Positions 44,153 through 57,100 of a stretch of 64,000 nt of DNA are shown one piece after another. Under the pieces are notes generated by a model. That model saw nothing but the letters and a program-made list of their open reading frames with translations, was not told the DNA's origin and searched no databases. Made by a program: the position numbers and the translations under genes. Position 1 is the first letter of the stretch; the number at the start of each line of letters is the position of its first letter. The stretch is from Oikopleura dioica (taxonomy: Eukaryota > Chordata > Appendicularia > Copelata > Oikopleuridae), in assembly GCA_907165135.1 (NCBI GenBank), contig OU015568.1, positions 4,906,501 through 4,970,500 of the forward strand, given 5' to 3'.

Positions 44153-44218
44153 TATCAATTTTTTGAATAAAAATATGCGCTTTTGCACAAATTTATTTCC
44201 AGTTTTATTTAACACCAC

Positions 44219-46449
44219 ACGGCGGCGTGTTTGCCGCTTGTCATTGGTGGCGCTGTTCTTGGCTCAAATTAGTCGAGTGTTGATGATTATACAATGACCA
44301 TACGATCTATCTACTTTTTCCATTTTAAGCCAATAGATTCGTGTCGTCACGTATATTTACATCTTTGTGCAATTGTCGAATGGAGCTCATGTTCATCATT
44401 CTAGCCGGTTAGGACGCCTTTTTTTATTTTTAAAATAAACGTCCTTTCCAACTTTATGATAAATGACAAGTAATGTTTTGGCGATTGTAAGTGGCAATTT
44501 AAGAACTTTCAAGCCCGACTTTTTGCCAAGAATGCTTTCAAAAAGTAATGCTTGAACAGGTCCTATAATTGCACACTTTTCATCTCTCTGTATGTCTCTC
44601 GCTCTCTCTCTCTCTCTCGTCGGGAGTTTTTACAAGTCGATAATTTTAATCATGTTCAAGTTAGCCTATGCCGATTCTCATTATTATTGTTGTTGTTGTT
44701 GTTGTTGTTTGAGTCTCAGTCTTAGGGCTAACAAAAACAAAATAAAAATGCGCAAATTGTAGAATTTTCCCTACATTAAAGCGTGGCATCTAATCTTCAA
44801 CTTGCATTATCCTTTTTGAAAGCAGAAGTATTACTGCCGCGCCATAATGCGGTGATGTGATACCGGTCGATAGTATTCAAAAGCAGACTGCACGAGAGTT
44901 CTGTAAATAAATTTACATAGAACTATCGAGCAGATTGTTTTTTAAATGTTTTGTTTGTAGCTTGTTGACAATAATAACCAAATAAAACGCTAAAACAACG
45001 AATGTTTATCATTCCTGTGTCTTCGCGCATTATTTAGCTCTATCGTCGAGAGAGGACGACGCAGTCTCTTTTTGTCGATTGTGATAATATGGTGAGTTGT
45101 GCTCTGTCCACTTTATACATAGATTGATAGTATTGTTTAAAGTTTTCTTTACACAAGTCGCGTTATTTTCTGTTTCACTTTGTAGACTGGTCAATGAAAG
45201 TGATCAAAGTATAGCAAGCACAGAGTCTATACCAAATTTTATTAGATAGTAAGAACCTTGCGCATACTATGCCTTGACTTGAACTAAAATATCTAATGGT
45301 GTTTGTGAATGAAATCACATGTCGACGCGCTCTTTTTAAGCACTTTTTCGGGCACTATCAGCGATGGCGCTAGAGGTTTACAAATTTTTGCTGATGTCGC
45401 GCTTGTTTTTCGCTCGTCTTTAAAAGAAAAATTTCTTTCAAGATATGTAAAATAAAATAATGTTAAGAGAGTAAATCCCTTTTAGGGTCGGCAACTCTAA
45501 GTAAATGTAAAACGCTGTTCTTTAATTAAAATAACAGTTTAGAATGAACTTTGTTGTTATGTTTGTAAAAGACTTTTTCTTCTGGCAGTAGTGGGTTTTT
45601 AAAAAGTGACAAGGCGCGTTCTATTTCGCCAATCGGCGTTGTATATATATAACCCAGTATCTCAACAAAATCAAAAATGCATTTCACCTTCAAAAAAGTA
45701 TGTACATTCAACATCTTTGACAGAGCGTATGATGGGTAGTATCTGACGCAGCTGACATTGATGTCCTTTTAAAAAACCTGTTTTATTTTATTTGTGCTAT
45801 TTATTCAATTGTCAGTTAAGGAAGTCATGGAATTAAGCAAAATGAGGATATAGGAACCGTAGGAAATCTTTCTCGACAACAATGTAAAATAATGCGGGCA
45901 CCAGTATTTTATTGCGTTGTCTTTTTTCGCACTGTTATTTGAATTAAACAAGCAGCTATCGGCTGTGATTACTTATAGTTGTCGACCTTAAAAAATTATT
46001 TTGCTGTGCGGCGAATGGTTTGTTTTGAAAGAATTACGTGTAAGTCTTTAAAATGTTTTATGAAAAAGTTTTATGCCAATTTTAAGCTCGACTGACGACG
46101 AAGATGATGAAATGCCACAAAATATAAAAATGCAAAGAAATGAAGGCAAAATTGCAGAAATAAATGAAATGAATGTCAAATATTTCTGAAGTACAAAATG
46201 TTCACAACAATTTCGCGAAGCTCCTTATACTGGGTTACGACGTTGTTTATTATTTTTAATAAAGAAATCAAAATATAACGCGTTTTCAATCATGTTGTTT
46301 ACATCTTTGCAAAATTGACAAAAAATCTCTCGAACGTGTAAAAAATTTTCTAGAACTAGTGTTGTTGTAAGGCAAAAAAGCCATTTTTCGTCAGTTTCTC
46401 AAAGTCTTTTGGAGAAGCAAGACGTCTTTTTGTCAATTTTTTTGAAGCC
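44219..46449. other. Intergenic region with microsatellites
   Basis: No supported gene. A (CT)n tract lies at about 44580-44625 and a (TTG)n tract at about 44685-44710. At 45084-45095 an ATG is followed immediately by a GTGAGT donor-like word, possibly a first exon of an unseen transcript. A small acidic frame (STDDEDDEMPQNIKMQ) at about 46087-46190 lacks a matching upstream exon. This region would hold the promoter of the plus-strand cluster that follows. Confidence 0.5.
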
Positions 46450-47378
46450 ATGTCCGAGCAACCGGTAAGTTAGCGGGGTTTTGAAAAAAAAAGTTGAAAA
46501 TTTTATTCTAGTCCCCAGCTGGGTCCTTGATCAACATGGTCTCCCCAACTCGTAGCGCTAATCCTCACCCGGAGGAGTTTCTCCACCATAATTGGGAAGA
46601 TGTCGACGTCACCCAATTCACCGAGTACGCCCCTGTTGGCAACCTTGGCGATGCTGAACTTGTTTCAGTTAGTAGCTTTGGTTCCAACTTGGGATCGCGC
46701 GATCTCCTAGAGATCGACGAAGTCGATGATGAGGAGGCGGATCGAATCTCCCGCAACATTGTGGGTGATGACTCCGTCGACCCCACCCAGTTCCCCGCTG
46801 ACCACCCCTTCTTCGGCGATGGACCACCTCGTCACCAAGACCCCGAGGAGCAAGCTGAAATCGAGCGAGTCGAGAGGGAAGCGATCGCTCGACGACGACA
46901 AAAAGCCGCCTCCGCCAAGCTGATCAAGGGTGTCACCTTGTCCAAGCACCCCCACCGATTCCCCGAGCTTCTTCGATACGCTGATGGAGCGTCTTTTTCG
47001 CAGTGGTTGTGGCGACCATACGACTGCAGACTCTCCATGGAGGACCTCTTAAAAGAGGTGCCATTCGACGAAAACGACGAATGTAAGTTTTTTTGTTATC
47101 AAAAATATAAATTAATAATTTTTATTATTTTAGACCGAGGTCTTGAAGGCCGAGACACCGAAACCGCGATCATGCTCCTCAAGGCATTCTTTCGGGGCAT
47201 GGTCCGTGAGACGACCCATCTGGAGAATGAGCTCAACCTGGGCGCTTTTGGTGTCCACTTGGAATCCTCCAAGTGCACCATCCCCTTGATGAATGTCCAG
47301 TTCGGCCACATTCCCGAAGTTGGCAAGAAGGGCTCTATTCGACGAGGCCGAATCTTCAAAAGACAGCGACGAAACTAA
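46450..47378 (+). CDS. Cluster gene 1: unrecognised 276-aa acidic/basic protein
   Basis: Exons 46450-46464, 46512-47082 and 47134-47378 close exactly to 276 aa. The N-terminal half is acidic (LEIDEVDDEEADRISRNIVG). An Arg/Glu helix follows (EEQAEIERVEREAIARRRQK). The C-terminal exon (RDTETAIMLLKAFFRGMVRE, then GAFGVHLESSKC) looks folded and ends basic (RRGRIFKRQRRN). No signal peptide or known motif. Introns are 47 and 51 nt with T/A-rich interiors. Confidence 0.65.
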
Positions 47379-47847
47379 TGAAAGAAAATCAAATTTATTT
47401 GATTTTCTTTTCAAAAAAAAGAAACCACTTTTAGTGGTCCATTTATTCTGTTAAAAAATAAAATTTCTTTGAAATTTTCAAAAAATACAAGGATTGGTAA
47501 TGATTCATAATCATATCATCCTTTGACCTCGTGTGCATTTGATAAAGCGGTTTGATTGGTAGTTAATCGGAAAAATGAGTAGTTTGGTTCAAAGTCACTT
47601 TTTTCAAAACAAGTGACTTCTAGAAAAGATTGGTTTTGTCGCAGCGGCGGAGGATTTTCCAGATTTGGGTTTTCGCTCGGGATATTTCGAGAATTGAATA
47701 AAGCGCGGAAAAAACGGTTTATTATACAAAAACTTATCATTTAAAAGAGAATTTACTCAGAAGAAAAAGTAAAGAGAATTTTTCAATCAAGCTGATAAAT
47801 TTTACCTTCGCTGTGAGAAATTGCCACACACTTCCGTTTTTGATACT

Positions 47848-49135
47848 ATGTTTTACAACTTTCTCACCGGGCGTTATCTTTTCAGAGGCATGGTGGTCAT
47901 TTTTAGCAAACTACGAAAGAATCAAACAGCGCCAGAAGTGATTACGCCACCACCGCCGTATCGAATGTGTTGCCCACCAGGAAGCCATCGCCATCGCCGA
48001 GAAGCAGAGCGCTTTTCGTAAGTGAGCTTATTTACGAGCAAGAGAAATTATTTTTTTCTAGCGATTTCTCGATTACCACGAGACGTCCACGACCAACTAT
48101 CTTGATGCGATCCGAAGCTGCGACCGGTGCTGCGACCACTCCCGCCACCTCCACCACCACCACTGCTACACGCATGATGGGTAACAAGGTAATCAAAAGT
48201 TTTTTGTTCAATCTATTGAATTTTAATAGGCGCCAACTACCCACCGATTGGCATCTTGTGAGCAATTCACTACCAAGGTCACTTTCTTCTTGCTGGGCAG
48301 CTTCTTTGCGCTCTCCGTTTACTTGTTGATTGCGAGCTTTCAACATGTTTGCAATTGGCCGACGGTAAAGACTTCTTCGAAAGTAGCAGATCCAAGGATC
48401 GTTCGAGATAGACGCGAAGGTAGGAATTTGAAGCTTTTATTGTTCTATTATTTGTCAATAGGCGCTGAAGAAGAAATTGCCATGGTTGATCTTGGTGGTC
48501 TGGCTGCTGCTGCTGCTGCTGCTTCTGGCGATTACGAAGGCAGCGTTGAGGGAAGTGGCGGCGACGCACCGGCTGCTGCTGCTTCGGCGGCGGTGGTAAC
48601 TGTTGAAGTGGAAGGCTCCTCCGATAGCACTGATCCGTGGCCTTCTGACTGCGAGGACCCATTGTGCTCCTATTGCCGCGGCTATTGCTGTAAGTGCTGT
48701 TTTTTAAAATTTTTTTTAAATAAGCCATAATAGACAAGATCAAACCTGCCGCTGCCAACCGGGATACGCCAACCAACAACGCCCAAGATGACGATTCAAA
48801 GGTAAACCATTCGCCGGATTTGGAATTGAAACTTCCAAAGTTGGAGATCACCGAGAACCAGAGCGATCAATTCCCCACAATCAACCACGATCCTGCGGCT
48901 GCAACCGAAGAGAAGCCTGCCACCATTTTGCCGACGCCAACCACCAACATGGCCAGCGGCTCTTCCACTTCCACTCTCGACTATGAATTCGTCGACAGCA
49001 TCTTCAACGATTTCACCTCAGACGGATCCGCTGTTATTCTCGAGACTCAACTCGGCGACAAAGTCGAATACGGTAAGTTTTGTAAAAAAAATTTTTCAAG
49101 TTGTAAAATAAATAATAGAGACTGACGCTGTCTAA
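47848..49135 (+). CDS. Cluster gene 2: single-pass membrane protein, about 356 aa
   Basis: Six exons (47848-48017, 48062-48188, 48230-48419, 48462-48689, 48734-49072, 49119-49135) close exactly to 356 aa from the ATG at 47848. A hydrophobic helix (KVTFFLLGSFFALSVYLLIA) lies at about residues 110-130. Before it are Arg-rich and Thr-rich stretches with PPPPYR. After it come an Ala/Gly/Ser-rich segment, a small Cys cluster (CEDPLCSYCRGYC) and a long polar tail (DLELKLPKLEITENQSDQFP). Topology is uncertain. No family is recognised. Confidence 0.6.
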
Positions 49136-49347
49136 TGAAGACGACAACGAAAAGATGCCGCCACCACCAAGACCTGCTAACTTCCTTCTCCCACCCTTCA
49201 AATTGAAACTGTTGTTATCGCTTTTTGCTCTCCTTGAACTTTTCTTGTACCCTGACCTGACTTTTTATTAAACCATCTTTAGCGCGCGCGCGCGGCGGCG
49301 GCAATTAGCTCCCCTAAAACATAAATTTTATTTGTTTTTTTTTCAGA

Positions 49348-49783
49348 ATGGATAAAGCAATTTTAGACTTTTTCTTCAATTCATTCTACAAAAAACTCAA
49401 GATCACGGTAAGCAATTTAGCGGCAGCAGCAGCAGTAGCAAAATTGACAAAATTTTTAGCTCTCACCAATTGTGGAAAACGATCAATCGATGAAGGACAA
49501 TCAATTACCCTGTTTTACTTTACGGCTGTTTGAAACTCATGCATATGAGGTAAAATTATGATAAAAAACAAGAAAATTTAATAAAAAATAGATTGACAAC
49601 GTCAATACGCGACTCGCTGTCATGTGGATCGAAGATGATGATAGATTTAAATCGTGGCGTGTTGAGAATTGGGTTCAATCTCAGCAAATGATGACTTTGA
49701 GCGCGATCAAAATCACTGGCAGACCCAAGTTTTCACCGCGATATGATTTGGAGTGGGAATTGGAGTTTCTTCGTGATGCTTAA
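49348..49783 (+). CDS. Cluster gene 3: unrecognised 113-aa protein
   Basis: Three exons (49348-49407, 49460-49549, 49592-49783) close exactly. The product starts MDKAILDFFFNSFYKKLKIT and later has LFETHAYE, VMWIEDDDRFKSWRVENWVQ and PRYDLEWELEFLRDA. It has a compact, globular composition without low-complexity tracts, unlike most neighbours. An AG immediately precedes the ATG (TTTCAGA-ATG), compatible with trans-splicing to this site. Confidence 0.6.
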
Positions 49784-49905
49784 TCTGTTTGTCAATCGCT
49801 GTTCAAAAATGAGGATGATGTCAACTGCCAATTTTGTTTAAATTTTATTATTTTTAGACTTTTGAAGCATTTACGTGATGGGTCGTGTCGCGACGAACGT
49901 AAAAA

Positions 49906-50937
49906 ATGAGTTTGTCGCTCTCACAAAGTAAGCCAAGCTCACAAAGATATAAACAAACATTTTTGTCTAGCGATTATATCGACAAGAAGATCAACAAGCA
50001 CGCCAAAAAAGTCGCTTCCAAAGCGTACTCGATGGCCAACAACTACCAGAGTGGCAAGCGACGTCGTGGATCGCCTCAATACTTTCGTCGCCGCTCGCCC
50101 AGTATGCGCCAAAGTTTTCGAACTCCTAAAACAACTTTTTGTAGATGGGTATTACTATGATCAGCAGCGTCTTTCACCTTCTTCTCCAGAGGTCAAGAAG
50201 CAAAAACTGGCCAAAAAGTGCAAAAACACGGCGATTCTTTTTGCTGAAAAGACAAAAGAAATCATTCGCGGTGAGTCAAATTTTGTCAAATTTTAGTTAT
50301 TAACAAATAATTTAGAAATTGCTTCTGCGCCGCCGAAAATGGCAACAGCGTTTTCTTTTGGCCCGTATGAGGCCAGATTCGCGCTCTGCCCAAAAAACAC
50401 CAGTGAGGCGGATGCGATTCCATCCCTGCGTGAAATCACTCATGCAATTGAGACTCAGGATGGTGATCGGCCGATGATCATTCCAAACAAGGGGATTTTT
50501 TTCCCGTTTCATCTTTTCACTACGCGAAAAATGAACATGGAGCCCCTCTTGCCAGCAATTGGAGAATCATCCGAGTATCATGCGGCGGCAAATACTCGTC
50601 GATCAATTACCTACCCTCCAGGTAAGCACTTTTACTTGTTACTAAGTTTGTAACTTTATTAGCTAACAACAACTCCGTCGAGGATGATCAAGAGGTGGCT
50701 CACGAGGAGGTGATGATGGTGGAGACGTTGCCGCTGCCGAAAATCAGACACCTCTCGTCTTCGGACAATGACTCGGAAATCGAGTTCAACAATCCATTGC
50801 TCCGCCGCCGCTCGATCGCCGCTCCACCCGCTCGACCACCTCCACCTGCTGCTGCTGCTGCTGCTGCTGGCAAGACACCAATTCAGCGAGAGCAGCGCCG
50901 CCGATCTGCAATGAAAAGCCGCTCTGCAAGAAAGTAA
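49906..50937 (+). CDS. Cluster gene 4: unrecognised 300-aa basic protein
   Basis: Four exons (49906-49927, 49971-50270, 50316-50621, 50663-50937) close exactly to 300 aa. The N-terminus is basic (STRRSTSTPKKSLPKRTRWP), then a helical region (DRLNTFVAARPVCAKVFELL), a central segment FSFGPYEARFALCPKNTSEA, an acidic stretch with SSSDNDSEIEF and a Pro/Ala-rich basic tail ending in MKSRSARK. Nuclear localisation is likely. The exon 2 region is also open in a second frame (an Arg/Ser-rich peptide), which I treat as a shadow because it breaks the splice phase. Confidence 0.6.
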
Positions 50938-51179
50938 GAATCGGCTAGCAACTACAAACTGCCAAACTGGGTCTTTTCTAAATTTTTCAAATTGCTATTA
51001 AACTGCTTGCTGTCCCATCGCCCCAACCAGCCTTGCCCCTAACCAACTCTTACCGCTTTTAACCATCTGCTTATCAATTGACTAACCCAATTAATCATTC
51101 ATTTATGGCAAAACACGCATTTCATCTCAGTGTCTCAATTGTTTTTATCTTTGGTAATTTTTAGACAGTTGAAAATAAA

Positions 51180-54136
51180 ATGGGGCGCCCGATTCGTCGC
51201 GCGCACCTTGAGTCTTCGGAAAGCGATGCTGATTCGACTCCTTCAATCAGCAATCTAATTTCGCCCGGATCTTTTGCACTCGCTTTACCAACATCGTCGA
51301 GTGACTCTGAAGCGGAGAAAACTTCTCCGCGCCGATCAAAAACACCCTCTCCGCGTCGATCAAAAACACCATCTCCGCGTCGAGCAAAAACACCATCTCC
51401 GCGCCGAGCAAAAACAACTTCTCCGCGCCGAGCTTCTACGCCTCGAAAAACGCCTCGAAAAACGCCTCGCCGAAATCCTTCGCCTCCATTTAAAAAAATC
51501 ATTGCTGGCCTCTCTTCCTCGATTGTACGCTCTAGTGGTGGTGGTGGTGGTGGTGGTGGCGGTGGCACCAAGGTTTGAAGTTTGAAAAAAGGTTGAAACT
51601 TATTAGAATTTTAGCAATTGAGCATTTCGGATTATATCCATAAAAAACCAGCGACTACGTCGATTCCAGGTGTGGTCCCACTCTCCTCTTCTTCATCTTG
51701 TGGCGAGGAACAACAAAGCCAAAAACAACAAGGCCTGGTTCAATTTTTCTTTTATTTTTGATAAATATACGCGTTTTGAACTCTTTGAAGATAAGAAAAA
51801 AAAGTCTAAAAAGAAGAAGGGTAAAAAAAGTGCACCACCACCGCCGCCAATGTCGCCGCCGCCACCATTTGAAACTCTGCCAGAAGTGAGCAACAACAAA
51901 AAGAAGAAGAAGAAAAGTCGCAAAAAAACGCCGCTTGTTGTTCCACCGGCAATCCGCGATCTTTCGAAGCAAAAAAAGCCAGCTGCTCGATCATCGCCGC
52001 CAAAGCTCTCACCAATGAAGGATCCTGCCAGAGATATTATTGAGCTCTCATCAGAGACTTCCGACGCCGAAGAAGGCGCCACCACCGCCGCCGCCGCCGC
52101 CGCCAAGCAGAGCGAGATTTTCAAGCGACCGTACGAGAGCGAGAGCGAGGGCGAATTGACGATAATTGATGAGGAAACTCCGCAGCCTGTCAAGTCTCGA
52201 AAAACCAAGGCGAAAAATCCGCCGAAAAAAAGAAAAACTACTCCCGCGGCGGCGGCGGTGGCAAAAGCTGCGAAAAAACAATCTGCGAAAAAAGGCGAAA
52301 AACGAGACGATACTCCTCGCCCTCGCCGATGCAAACCAGTTCCACCGAATTGCATCTCTCAGATGGACTACAATCGCGCGCGATTGTTTCAAAAGGGTGA
52401 TCCAGAATTACCTTCCAATGACGCTGTCGGAAAGCCAACTGAGCCGCGAATCCTCCCCGTTGTCGATAAAAAGTCGTCTGTTCCTCGCGATCAAATGCCC
52501 GATTTGGAGAACACGATGACAATTGATCAGGGCGAATTCCCTCTCACCTTGCCAAAAGATTCCGATGTTGATAAAGAAGTCGGCGAGCTTCTTCGACGAA
52601 CAGATGCGCTGGAAATAACCGACAGCGAAGACGAGTCGACTGGCGAGATAAAGAAAAAAATTGAAGCGTTCAAAAAGGAAGCGCCGGTTTGGCCAATGAA
52701 TCGCTACGCCCTTCGAAAAGCTTTCAAATTGGCATACAATGCTAAATTTGGAGTGCGACCGTCTATGGCCGACTGCCGAATTGGTGCTTGGTTGCAGCGA
52801 ATCGCCCGCAAGTACCATCATGCAAAGCGATACAGCCAGCCTCTGAACGAAGCCGAGTACCGTATTTTCATTGAAAATGTGAGCAAAGGCACTTCTCTGG
52901 AAAGCTTCTACAATGAGCCGGGGCTAGAAGTTGGTCCGCGCCTTGTCTGGGATAGAGTTGGCAGCTTCTTCCCCATTTTCGCCATCGATGGATTCATCCA
53001 TTACTACATCAAAGAACTCAAAATTTGGGTGAGTTTGGTTATCAAAAAACAAATAATAATCGAGTTTACAAGGTTCACTTTGAAAAACGCGGTTGGCGAC
53101 TAATGTCAATCACGGACAAAGATCTTGGTCACCCGGCGATTCTTTTGGCCACTCTCAACGAAATGCCCCCGATGGTCTTCCCTTGGCCCTTTACGTCGGC
53201 TGATGATCCGTACGCCAAGGAAAAGTCGACCATTCTACTTGTACTTGGCTTCATTCCTTTGGGCACTTATCCGGAATACGCGCTCGAAGCTGTCGACATA
53301 AGCAAAGAGGTTTGTGCACAAGTACACACACTCTCTTATCATAATTGTTTTCAAGGTTTTACAGACGCTTTGCATTGAAGAGCAAATCACTCAACCGCCC
53401 TCAGCCGACCAGATGATTGCTCTCAACGAGCGGCTTGAAAACAAGTGCTACAGGATGGTCAATACGGCCTTCAAGATGGATCTCCTGGGCCCCGAAGATG
53501 GACTAACGGACGAGGAAATTCTAGAGGTGCGATACAACGGCCTCATCCTCAAAATGGATGAGATGCTTGGCGGCTCAAAGCCAGCAACAACACTCCCTCT
53601 TAAAAACCGCGACCCATTCGAGGCAATCGTTGCTGCTCTTCCGCGGGTTTTTACCGAGAATAAAGACGTCTGGCCCCAAAAAATCTTCATCAAAACGCTC
53701 ATTTATGCCAACTCTTGCCAAAAATTCACCGAAAATCCTGCGATGATGCAGCTTGTAAGTAAAATAATTATTTTTCATTTTTAAAATAATTGTTTTGTAG
53801 TTTGGCGTTGGCGAAATTTTGCCCGCACCAGTTGTCGCTTGGCAACAGTGGCTCAACTATCCGCTGCTCGACATCAACATGAGCACTGGGGAGGCGAAGC
53901 GAGCTCAAGTCGAATTGGAAAAATTTGTCGCCAATTACAAGCCGATGCCGGCTTCCAACGCCGTTCCCACCACCTCCTCCTCCTCCGCCGCCGCCGGAGA
54001 CGAAGTCTCAAGCAAGAAAAAGAGCCGACGACTCACCCTTGAACAGATGGAAGATGCAGCAACATCGTACGGGCTTCATGATTCTGATGATGAACAAATT
54101 TCTTCTGTTCCTCGTGCAAACATGCCCCAGAATTAG
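51180..54136 (+). CDS. Cluster gene 5: large nuclear-type protein, 906 aa
   Basis: Six exons (51180-51572, 51615-51732, 51791-53028, 53073-53309, 53356-53754, 53801-54136) close exactly to 906 aa. The second intron is GC-AG. The N-terminus is GRPIRR followed by tandem SPRRSKTP and SPRRAKTP repeats and a poly-Gly run. Next come Lys-rich and Pro-rich tracts (KKKKSKKKKGKKSAPPPPP), poly-Ala and acidic patches. From about residue 470 the protein looks folded: NRYALRKAFKLAYNAKFGVR, DCRIGAWLQRIARKYHHAKR, LVWDRVGSFFPIFAIDGFIH, FEKRGWRLMSITDKDLGHPA. It ends with a Lys/Ser-rich tail. DNA or RNA binding is plausible from the SPRR and Lys tracts. No known domain is recognised. Confidence 0.65.
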
Positions 54137-54181
54137 AAACGTTATTTTTTGCTTTTATTTAGATAGTTGAAAAGGGGGATC

Positions 54182-57100
54182 ATGAGTCGCCGCCGCCGCC
54201 GCTGCTACCAACCACCAATAAGTCGCTTGTTCATCATTATCATAATGTGCATGTATGCACCAGTGGTGCGCAAAAAATATCTTGCCAATGCATCGATGAT
54301 CTTGATAACATCGTCTGATAATTGGTACCCCTTCCGATCATGCTTTGATTCGCACCCGTACGTTGCCCATGACGATTTTTGCAAGTTTGAACATGATCAT
54401 TGTGCCGCGGTCTTGTCGCCAACTTCGACGACTACTTCGACCACTTCGACTAGTTTGACCACGACGAGTTCGACCACGACTAGTTCGACCACGACTAGGT
54501 CGACGACTAGTTCGACTACGACGACAAGTTCGACTACGACGACAAGTTCAATGGAATCCACCGCCGCCGCTGCTGACGACGATCTCATAACTTGTCGGCA
54601 AGAAAACGCAACAAAATCTGAAAACAACGACGACGGCGCAAAAGTTCTTCGACCACCAACAGCCAGTCAGCCAGTTATGCCACAAGTGACAACAGTAAAG
54701 ACAATGCCCAGGATTCGCAAAAAGAAGAAAGATGAAGAAATAAAATCGAAAAAAAAATTTTCGTCGACCAGGTAACACTCGAAACAAGGGTGCGTTTTGG
54801 AGTTATGTGGTATTTGGATGCATGGTGGCAGTTGGTTTCATGGTATCAAAAACTTACATGTGGTGTTTTTTGTTAAAAAAACGCGAGTTTTGCCACCCCG
54901 CGTTTCATACCACCCCGCATTTCAAAGCACACCTAGTTTCAAAACACACGTTGAATTACAAAATTTTTTTTTTGAATTTTTTTTTTAGCATTTTCTTCAT
55001 CATTCTGGCGTCGCTTATTGGAACAATTTTGGCTTGTTGTGGAATAGCTGCGGCTGTGCTGAAATGCAAACACCGAGACGAATCTTGCTGCTCGATTTGG
55101 CGACACGTGTTCTATACTCTACAACATTGGATCGAGGCATTTTTCAACGCTCTATTTGATCTTGTTCGATGTCGAAATCCGGTGCAAGAATACAGAAGAC
55201 GTCAAGAATATTTTGACAATCTTCTTTATCAAAATAATCGTCGTCGTCGAAGCTCATTTTTTCGTAAGTTTTTTGCAAAAAAAAGGGAATTATATGATTG
55301 TTAGGTCGAAGGCAGCATTATGAGCGTCAACATTTGTTACCGCCTCACTTGGAAGCCGCCTTTCAAGCTCAACATGCGTATCACCAAGAAATGCGAGACT
55401 TGGCTGAAGAAGGCGACGCCGCTCCCGCCGCTGCTCCTCCGAGACGCTCTTTTTTTCGACGCATTTTTAATCGGCTAAGACCAAGACAAAGAGACAACGA
55501 GCAGTTTGGTGATATTGTAAGTTTGGCTGGAAGGCGACGACCAACTCCTTCTGCTACTCAAATCAATCAGGCTACTGAACGATACGCTTGGTATAGAAAT
55601 CGCAGCAGCAATGGTCAGCAGCCACAGCAGCAGCATGACTTGCCACCTTCTTATAATACAGCGGTTTTCGGCCGCAGAAACCAACAACACGCCGATACCG
55701 CCGATGCCAATGACGAAAACAGCGACTCTTCTTCTTCTGCCACCGACGATTCGTCTTCGTCGTCGTCGTCCTCGTCGTCAATTTCATCAATGTCTTCTGG
55801 AGATGAGGGCGAGGATGAAGCGAGTGGTAGCAGTGACCGATCAGCAGCGGGCGAAATCACAAGCGACAGCGAAAACGGCCGAGACCAGATTTCGCCAGAT
55901 GCTTATCATGATATGGCTTTTAATTCTCTTGTGGATGTACTTGTGTCAAAAGTTGCTTACAACACGGTCGAATCTGTTTTTGAAGAGCTGCTTAATTCAA
56001 CTTGCAAGAAGACAACACTCGCCGATTTGGATATTTTTCCAGCGGATTCATCCGACAACAACAGTTACGATTCAATTGAGCCACTTAGTTCGCCAGCGAT
56101 GAGCCCAATCGTTAAATTCCAGCACAAACCAAGCTACCAAACGCCTCAACATAAAAATCGCTATTCGGTAAGTTTAGTGCACCGCACGCAGCGCTGTTAG
56201 AAAATAGAATGTCGCCGCGTGGAGCGCTGCTTTCTTTTTAATTGAGTTTTCGCACCGTTTGTGGCGCTGTTTAAGCATCCAAAGCGCACGCCATAATTAC
56301 ATAATTTCAAAAATTACTCAACAATTTTATCAATTAACAACAAAATTGGCAATCAATTGAACCTTCTTGCGCCCATTAAAAATCGCAAAATTACTTAGAA
56401 ATCATATAACTCTTAATTGAACAATCTCCAAGTATTAAAGTCAATTCTTTAAAATTGACTTTTCCTAATAATTTTTCGCGCGATTTTAGCAAGCATAACT
56501 ACCGACAAAGATCAAAACAAACCTCCAAATAGACCGGCGAAAGCACCCCGGCGCAGCCGTAACGGACCAGCCACACAACGGGCCATTCCAAAGACGGCCC
56601 CGTTCCAGCGCCGGCAAAGCCGGCGCTTACACTCATCCCTGACGGGCCCCTTTTCCATGGCCGGCGGTGCCGTACGGCGTCGCCGGCCATTCCAAAGTCC
56701 CCTGACGGGCCCAAAGGGCCCGTCCGCGAGGCGTAGAACCTGCGCATGCGCAGGTTCAAGCGAGCCAAGTACGCGCGAAGCGCCCGGGCGCGCGGGGCCG
56801 CGGAGCGGCCCTGGCTCAAATTTTCGCTCGCGAGCTTCGCTCGCTCGGCTCAAATTTTTCGCAACCTTGTGCGCTTGAAAAATTTTTTGAAAAATAAATG
56901 TAGAAAAATTTTTTTCAGATTTACGGCGACGACGATCAACAAGAACCCGAGTTCTTATCAGCTATCATTTCCTCCACAACTACAGCCACAGACAATGTTA
57001 TTGTCTTTGACACACCGTTGAGCAAGGAGCAAGACGAAAAATTTGCTCAATCACCGCTGCGAATGGTTGAACTAGTGGCTCAACACTGCGCCGACAATTC

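Noticed and set aside
45084-45095. ATG directly followed by GTGAGT as a possible first exon
   Set aside because: No acceptor or coding exon could be linked to it. Noted only in the intergenic entry.
51693-52392. Minus-strand frames in cluster gene 5
   Set aside because: They mirror the Lys/Pro/Ala tracts of the plus-strand gene and have no independent features.
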